The notes beneath the pieces are model-generated. The model was given only the letters and a program-made list of their open reading frames with translations, was not told the DNA's origin and searched no databases. A stretch of DNA of 36,682 bases from Chloroflexota bacterium (GTDB taxonomy: Bacteria; Chloroflexota; FW602-bin22; JACPRP01): contig JACQUC010000035.1 of assembly GCA_016210495.1 (NCBI GenBank), positions 1 through 36,682 on the forward strand, given 5' to 3'. The translations under genes and the position numbers were made by a program. Below, one piece after another: positions 31,921-36,682 of this stretch (position 1 is the stretch's first letter; every line of letters starts with the position of its first letter).

Positions 31921-34900
31921 TCATTGCACCTCGTCTTCCTCTTTTGCCGTCAACGTTTGCCAGATCGGTTCCGTCAGGCGCCGCACCGGTCGCCCAGCCA
32001 ATTCTGCGACGGGCGATAGCCTCTTTACTGCAACCCTTCCACCCACGAGCGCGTAATCGAGCGACAGCAGAATCGTCAGCAATGAGATCGCCAGCAAGGC
32101 CCAGTCGCCTACCTGACCTGAGTAGTGGAGGTGCACCGTAATCAAACCGCCTGCATCGGAAACCGAACGCGGAACCGGCACGTACATGAAATCCGGTCCG
32201 GCGCGGTAGATCGTGAGATCAGTGGAACCTCGATTCGTCTGTGCTTTTGCTCCCCAGCCGCCAAAAGCGGTCTCCTTGAAAAGCACACCTTTGAATCCAG
32301 TGCCCTTCACCGATATGGACTCGGGCACGGGCCTCTCGACCGTGTGCTCGGATACTGCAGAGGCTCCTGGCGGCCCTATCCACTTGACTATATTGCTCAG
32401 CAGCAGGGCTTCGGCCAGATTTGCGTTGGAAACGATATGGTACGGTAGATTCATACCGCTCCAAACCACGCGTCCCCTGTCGAGCGCGCCAGCCACCATT
32501 ATCGGGCGTCCTTTCTGCGTAAGCACCAACTCTGCCCACGGTCTGATCTCTTGTTCGTCAGGGGCGTAGGACAGGGCCCAGGCACCTTCCCCGTACACGG
32601 GCGGCGAGAAACCCGAGACGTCTATGGCACCGAACGCTTTAGTAATGGGGGCGTTCAGCGCCCAAGTGGAGCCCAGCGGGTCACGCTGCGTCTTGCTTAT
32701 CGGGAATAGCCCCGGCAGCACACCGTCGTTCGATTCGCGCACCAGGCTGCCGGTGTCCACAAAAACCCCACCCCCACGCCGCACGTAGTCCTCGAGCATG
32801 TCAAACGCCTGTCTCACGTCCTTGTAGCCGTAGTTATATAAGGCAATGGCACTGAAGCCCGAGAGCTTTTGGATGTCGACGTCGTCGATCTTTCTCGGCC
32901 CTCGAAGCGGGATGAGCTTTTGCGGGCCAATGTCGGCCAGAGCCAGTGCTCGAACGATTGACTCGTACGCCTCATCGTCCCCGATGACCAACAACGTGGG
33001 GGCATTCGTAGCTGACACGATTGGGCCAGCGATTTCTGGCCTCACCATTCGTATTCGCATACTGTAGGCGACCGCGGATACCTGCACGATGTCTGGCGCC
33101 GACACGTAGCGGGCCACGGGAACGTCCTCGTCCACTCCTTCTGCATTGAGCTCGCTTACGAGGTAGCGAATGCCAAACCAATCGAGGAGGAACTTGGTCT
33201 CGTTCTTCGCCGCAATTGGCGTGTAGCGAGGATCCCTAGACAGGCCGCCTCTGATGGCAGTCTCCAGCCAGTTTCGCCAGTCATTCCAGGGCTTGTAATA
33301 AGGATCGTAATAGCCCCAGGTCATCGGTATGCGGTACAAGACCCCTAACCAGCCTCCGATGAAGACGTCATGCACCCAGGCGCGGACGTTGGTCGAATCG
33401 ACGTCTAGCCACGCGGGAAACGCCAGCTTGTCCCCGTCGTCTCCTCGGCGCATCATGACGTCGATTGCCTCCGGAGGTTTCAACATCGGCCTGACAAAAG
33501 TGCCCTCGATCCGCGACGAACCGGCGACCGGCCCCACGGCCGCCGCCAGCAGGAGCACTGCCCACAAGCCAATGGGCGCTGCGAGTCGCGCACCGGATAT
33601 GCTGGGCTCAGCGGCAGACCCCGAGCGAGCGTGCGAGATGCTGAGCTCTCGGACGATTGCGGCAGCCACGCCCGCCAAGAAGATCGGCGCAAGAAACCAC
33701 GTTCGGTCGGCGAAAAGCGATAGTGCAAACGGGTTCAGCCCTCTCGAAAAGGCGACCTGGACGGCCTCAAGGATCAAAGCCGCGACCGAAAAAGCGATCA
33801 TCTCCCTGCTAATGCCTATCGCCTGCGGGCGACGTCGCCGCTCGTAGATCAACCACCCGATCAGCACGACCAGAACAGCAAGCAAAACCGGATTCGTAGT
33901 GAGAAGCATATCGACAGGTGCGCTTGGCCTGATATTCGTCAGCGCCGCCGACCCTCTAACCGCCGACTGGATGGCGTCGACCACGGTGGCAACAAGTGGC
34001 AACCCTATCACACTTCCGACACCCACCAACACAAGGATGTAAAGCGCCAGGTTCCCGGAAACACTCAGCGACAGTCTTCGCCCCCGCGCGTCTCCGACAG
34101 ACAACATGATCACTCCCGCAAAAACCGCGATCAAGCCACCGCCGATTGGGTGCGTCAGAAACGATAGACCGTTCGCTGCAGAGGCGAGCAATAGAAAGCG
34201 CCGATCGCCTGAGCGGAGGAACCTGACGAGCAGATAGAAGCTCAGGGGCAAGAAGACCTGCGCACCAGCCTCCGCCGTAGTGCCACCCTCGACAACGTCA
34301 TGGTAAACGTTGGCCGACCAGGCCACGAGAATGCTAAGGGACAGGCCGGCGATCCTGCTCCCCGAGAGCTCCTTCAACAGGAGGTAGACAAAGAACACGA
34401 AGACAAATCGAGTGGAAATCAGAAATAGCTGCAAGCCCGGCCCATCCCCCAGCAGAATCCCAAAGGGTAGGCTGAGGTATGAGCTAAGCACACCGTACTC
34501 ACGCGAGAACGGGACGCCGTTGAACCAGGCGTAGTTCCATAGCGATACCCACGCCCCGGGGTTGCGGTGCAAGAAGCTAAGGTAGTATACGCCGTGCGCG
34601 AAGTCGGCGCCAGGCGGCGGATACGTGTTCAGATACTTCACGGCCAGTGGCAGAAGGGCAATTAGAGGCACCGCCATTCCCAGAAAATCCGCCGGCAATC
34701 CACCCCACTTCTTTGCTGTTAGTCCTACTGGAGATGCATATAGCCGCAGCGCTAACTGTTCCAAGCTGGCGGACCAGACGAACTTGGCCAGTGCCGCGGG
34801 CGCTGTACCTGCTGCATTCTTGGATCTCTCCGCCGGTTGCGCTTTCGGCGTCGGTCCGTGGCTCGCGACGACGAAACGAAGCAACGCCACCAGCTCGTCG

Positions 34901-35226
34901 GCCGCAGCATCTTTGTAGACAAGGCCCGCGATGCCCTCCCCCGCACAAGTCTCTGGCTCGTCGTCGTCGTGGCGATCGGCCAGGATCACGACTCTCGCGT
35001 CGGAGCAGACCAGCAGTAGGTGTTCCACAAGCCCATCCGCATCGGCGGTCAACACCTGTTCGTCGATGAGAACGATGTCGGGCAGCAACTCCCCGGCTTG
35101 CACAAGCGTGTCGTGCGCCGAAATGGCCGTGCCTACGACGTTGCAGCGGTTGAGCCTCAGAACGGACTCCACCGCGTCGCGCAGCAACGGATGGCGAACC
35201 GCGATCAAGACCCGTACGTTTTCCAT
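31921..35226 (-). CDS. Receiver-fused large membrane protein (type Y), PTPS-related family
   Basis: A 1101-residue protein. The N-terminal receiver (about 1-120) opens VRVLIAVRHPLLRDAVESVL, where the usual Asp-Asp pair is replaced, but keeps a candidate phospho-Asp55 in IVLIDEQVL and Lys105 in LVYKDAAAD. A linker leads to about 12 membrane helices (about 180-560) with GADFAHGVYYLSFLHR and WNYAWFNGVPFSREYG, and a large outer region with VIGDDEAYESIVRALALADI, YVRRGGGVFVDTGS and WSGMNLPYHIVS, ending in a helix and an acidic tail. It closely parallels the protein at 25399, which lacks the receiver. I prefer ATG 35226, where the receiver begins; GTG 35253 is an in-frame alternative with its purine stretch too close. 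A phosphorylation-gated membrane enzyme is the inferred role. Confidence 0.8.
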   Translation of the reverse strand: MENVRVLIAVRHPLLRDAVESVLRLNRCNVVGTAISAHDTLVQAGELLPDIVLIDEQVLTADADGLVEHLLLVCSDARVVILADRHDDDEPETCAGEGIAGLVYKDAAADELVALLRFVVASHGPTPKAQPAERSKNAAGTAPAALAKFVWSASLEQLALRLYASPVGLTAKKWGGLPADFLGMAVPLIALLPLAVKYLNTYPPPGADFAHGVYYLSFLHRNPGAWVSLWNYAWFNGVPFSREYGVLSSYLSLPFGILLGDGPGLQLFLISTRFVFVFFVYLLLKELSGSRIAGLSLSILVAWSANVYHDVVEGGTTAEAGAQVFLPLSFYLLVRFLRSGDRRFLLLASAANGLSFLTHPIGGGLIAVFAGVIMLSVGDARGRRLSLSVSGNLALYILVLVGVGSVIGLPLVATVVDAIQSAVRGSAALTNIRPSAPVDMLLTTNPVLLAVLVVLIGWLIYERRRRPQAIGISREMIAFSVAALILEAVQVAFSRGLNPFALSLFADRTWFLAPIFLAGVAAAIVRELSISHARSGSAAEPSISGARLAAPIGLWAVLLLAAAVGPVAGSSRIEGTFVRPMLKPPEAIDVMMRRGDDGDKLAFPAWLDVDSTNVRAWVHDVFIGGWLGVLYRIPMTWGYYDPYYKPWNDWRNWLETAIRGGLSRDPRYTPIAAKNETKFLLDWFGIRYLVSELNAEGVDEDVPVARYVSAPDIVQVSAVAYSMRIRMVRPEIAGPIVSATNAPTLLVIGDDEAYESIVRALALADIGPQKLIPLRGPRKIDDVDIQKLSGFSAIALYNYGYKDVRQAFDMLEDYVRRGGGVFVDTGSLVRESNDGVLPGLFPISKTQRDPLGSTWALNAPITKAFGAIDVSGFSPPVYGEGAWALSYAPDEQEIRPWAELVLTQKGRPIMVAGALDRGRVVWSGMNLPYHIVSNANLAEALLLSNIVKWIGPPGASAVSEHTVERPVPESISVKGTGFKGVLFKETAFGGWGAKAQTNRGSTDLTIYRAGPDFMYVPVPRSVSDAGGLITVHLHYSGQVGDWALLAISLLTILLSLDYALVGGRVAVKRLSPVAELAGRPVRRLTEPIWQTLTAKEEDEVQ

Positions 35227-35291
35227 CGCACCAGCCCCAATGCCATTCTTCACACTCCCCCTACACCGCCCCTACCCTAGTGCACAATCAG

Positions 35292-35336
35292 GCAACATTT
35301 GTTGCGACGTCTCGTAGGGGTCCGCCTTAGGCGGAC
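35292..35336. repeat. GTAGGGGC-like repeat, copy 4, with two hairpins
   Basis: GTAGGGGT at 35314-35321 is followed by a 7-bp hairpin GTCCGCC (35320-35326), three bases, GGCGGAC (35330-35336). A second small hairpin GCAACA/TGTTGC lies at 35292-35305. An inverted GCCCCTAC lies at 35268-35275, so the intergenic stretch 35268-35321 is bounded by opposed GTAGGGG ends. No clear promoter was found on the minus strand between the two membrane-protein genes, so read-through from the upstream gene is likely. Confidence 0.5.
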
Positions 35337-35441
35337 GTTGTTGCCCTGTCCTCCCCAGGCAAACGATATCATCTCGATGATGCTCCCTGCGAGCGCACTA
35401 GTCGGATCACATCCCTGTGTAGCTCCTGGCGCCAGTGTACT

Positions 35442-36682
35442 CTACGACGTTTTCTTGCGCCGTATCGACCGCAGGAGTCGATCCCCTGAGCCTTTTGGGC
35501 TAAAGACCAGCAACCCCAGCACAACTACCGACATTAGGGTGAGTACAATGCCCACAGTCCACGTCCAGTGCACCCCATGCCTCAGGCTTATTTCGACATC
35601 GCCTTCCACAGTTGACAAGTCAAGGCCCACGTAGTGCGGACCGGCTCGTTCCACGTTCCGGCTCACGCCGTTTACCCTGGCCACCCAACCACCATCATAT
35701 GGCGCAAACGCTATCAGGTACGACCCCTTCTCGATCTTCCGGGCTGCGATCCATATCTCTGTTTGACTGGGATAGCTAACCTCGGGCACGACTGTCTGCG
35801 GATCGTCGATCACGCTCGCGAAGCGCAGTACAAGCTGGTCACGGAGCCTGTTCTCTTGCTCGGTGGCGTAGCGGAGGTCTGGGAAAACGAGCTCCTTTGC
35901 AATTGACGCGGAAGTGAGTATCGCCTGCGCCTTCCTTCCCGGCGCTTCGAACACGGCGTAACCGTTTGCTCTCAGCTTAAAAGGCATAGCTGCGCCAAGC
36001 CGCCCACCGGGCATCAGCGCCGCCGCCGCGGGCTCTTGATCCCCGATGACCAGCAGCGTCGTCCCCAATGATTTCATGTAGGCAAGCGCCAGCGTAGGAT
36101 CTCTCGTTTCCAGCATCGACCCCTCGCCTCTGTCCAGCAGAAGCCACATGAACGCCGGGTAAAGAAAATCCATGGCACCCTGGCCAAAATAGTTTCCCAC
36201 GAGGCGGGTCTTGCCGAAGTAGTTGTAGGAGATATCGGGCACGACGCCGCTAATAGTAGCCACGCGATCCTGGTATGTGGCCCTCACGCCTGTAGCCAGC
36301 GTTTCCGCGACCAGGGAACGGCGCGGTTCGTTCGTGAGAGGCGGCATTCCCGTCGAAGCCACAAAAATGGCATCCGCGGCGACGACAAACACGACCACAG
36401 CCAGTACAAGCCTCGCGTATGCCTTGCGCGCGATACTCTGGGCTACTAGAGCTCCTTGAATCGCTATTAGAACGCCCAGGAAGCCGTGCCACCGGTGAGG
36501 CAAAGACAAAAACAACTGTCGCGGGCCCAGCCCCAGATAGCTCAAAAGCATCAGAAAAACCAGTACCCCCAGCGACAGGACGGTCATCATAAGAAGACGA
36601 CGTTTGCTTCTTGTAAGAGGCAGCTTTCGCATAGCTATGGCCAGCGCGACCATCGCCGCCACGATCAACGTAGGGCTTAAGC
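35442..36682 (-). CDS. Large membrane protein (type X), partial, cut by the window edge
   Basis: An open frame reaches the right edge without a stop or a convincing start, so only about the last 413 residues are present. Membrane helices at the start of the fragment lead to a large outer region with VVPDISYNYFGKTRLVGNYF, MWLLLDRGEG, and ALAYMKSLGTTLLVIGD. The end has APYDGGWVARVNGVSRNVER, a last helix and basic residues. It matches the C-terminal half of the protein at 22883 segment by segment (there: VVPDISFFHFGEVRLAGNYF). Whether it also has an N-terminal receiver cannot be seen. It is the most upstream visible gene of the minus-strand cluster. Confidence 0.8.
   Translation of the reverse strand, partial: LSPTLIVAAMVALAIAMRKLPLTRSKRRLLMMTVLSLGVLVFLMLLSYLGLGPRQLFLSLPHRWHGFLGVLIAIQGALVAQSIARKAYARLVLAVVVFVVAADAIFVASTGMPPLTNEPRRSLVAETLATGVRATYQDRVATISGVVPDISYNYFGKTRLVGNYFGQGAMDFLYPAFMWLLLDRGEGSMLETRDPTLALAYMKSLGTTLLVIGDQEPAAAALMPGGRLGAAMPFKLRANGYAVFEAPGRKAQAILTSASIAKELVFPDLRYATEQENRLRDQLVLRFASVIDDPQTVVPEVSYPSQTEIWIAARKIEKGSYLIAFAPYDGGWVARVNGVSRNVERAGPHYVGLDLSTVEGDVEISLRHGVHWTWTVGIVLTLMSVVVLGLLVFSPKGSGDRLLRSIRRKKTS

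Overview
This window most resembles a bacterial chromosome with high-to-moderate GC, plausibly from the Chloroflexota (an inference only, with no rRNA or marker gene to confirm it). The reasons are NarL-type histidine kinases with stacked GAF domains, several very large membrane proteins of the '6-pyruvoyl-tetrahydropterin synthase-related' type, the mix of GTG and TTG starts, and dispersed GTAGGGGC hairpin repeats. No tRNA, rRNA, CRISPR array, insertion sequence or phage gene was found.

Region 1 (1-2860) is regulatory and partly decayed. A GntR/FCD regulator (404-1144) faces a probable divergent gene that leaves the window at base 4. Each of the two divergent promoters carries a copy of the same 23-bp element just past its -10 box. 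An IclR regulator (1383-2165) follows with its own promoter. After it come another strong promoter, a GTTCGC/GCGAAC operator-like palindrome, and the wreck of two UbiD-type decarboxylase genes: a tail with a frameshift and a nonsense codon, then a 36-codon head.

Region 2 (2869-15454) is a signalling block on the + strand. Two paralogous modules, each coiled-coil protein / GAF-GAF-NarL histidine kinase / LuxR-type response regulator (3035-6845 and 11052-15454), flank a receiver-PAS-GGDEF-EAL protein (7049-9505) and a third coiled-coil protein (9706-10890). The three coiled-coil proteins share a C-terminal domain of about 85 residues with an 'SPxxSF' motif. Three intergenic segments (near 6839, 9523 and 15474) share sequence and a hairpin and look like copies of one undescribed leader or promoter element.

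Region 3 (15625-20445) holds the most unusual gene. It is a 1358-residue fusion of a receiver, a GspE_N-like module, a processive GT2 glycosyltransferase with an Asn-Gly-rich insertion inside the catalytic domain, and two tandem extracellular domains that each end in a PDTA- or PETG-like motif, a membrane helix and basic residues. The next gene encodes an exosortase/archaeosortase-like protein with the C, R and H residues of that family.

Region 4 (20387-36682, - strand) is one tightly packed, partly overlapping cluster. In transcription order it has a partial membrane protein (type X), a receiver-fused membrane protein (type Y), a B12/radical SAM protein, an LPG-synthase/AglD-type flippase-like protein, a GT2 glycosyltransferase, a second type Y, a second type X with a degenerate receiver, and a membrane GAF-GAF-HD-GYP protein whose HD histidine is replaced by arginine.

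Taken together, the window reads as a phosphorelay plus cyclic-di-GMP circuit controlling an envelope glycan and surface-protein anchoring pathway. Receiver domains are fused directly to membrane enzymes as well as to a DNA-binding output. The circuit is inference; the domain content is seen in the sequence.
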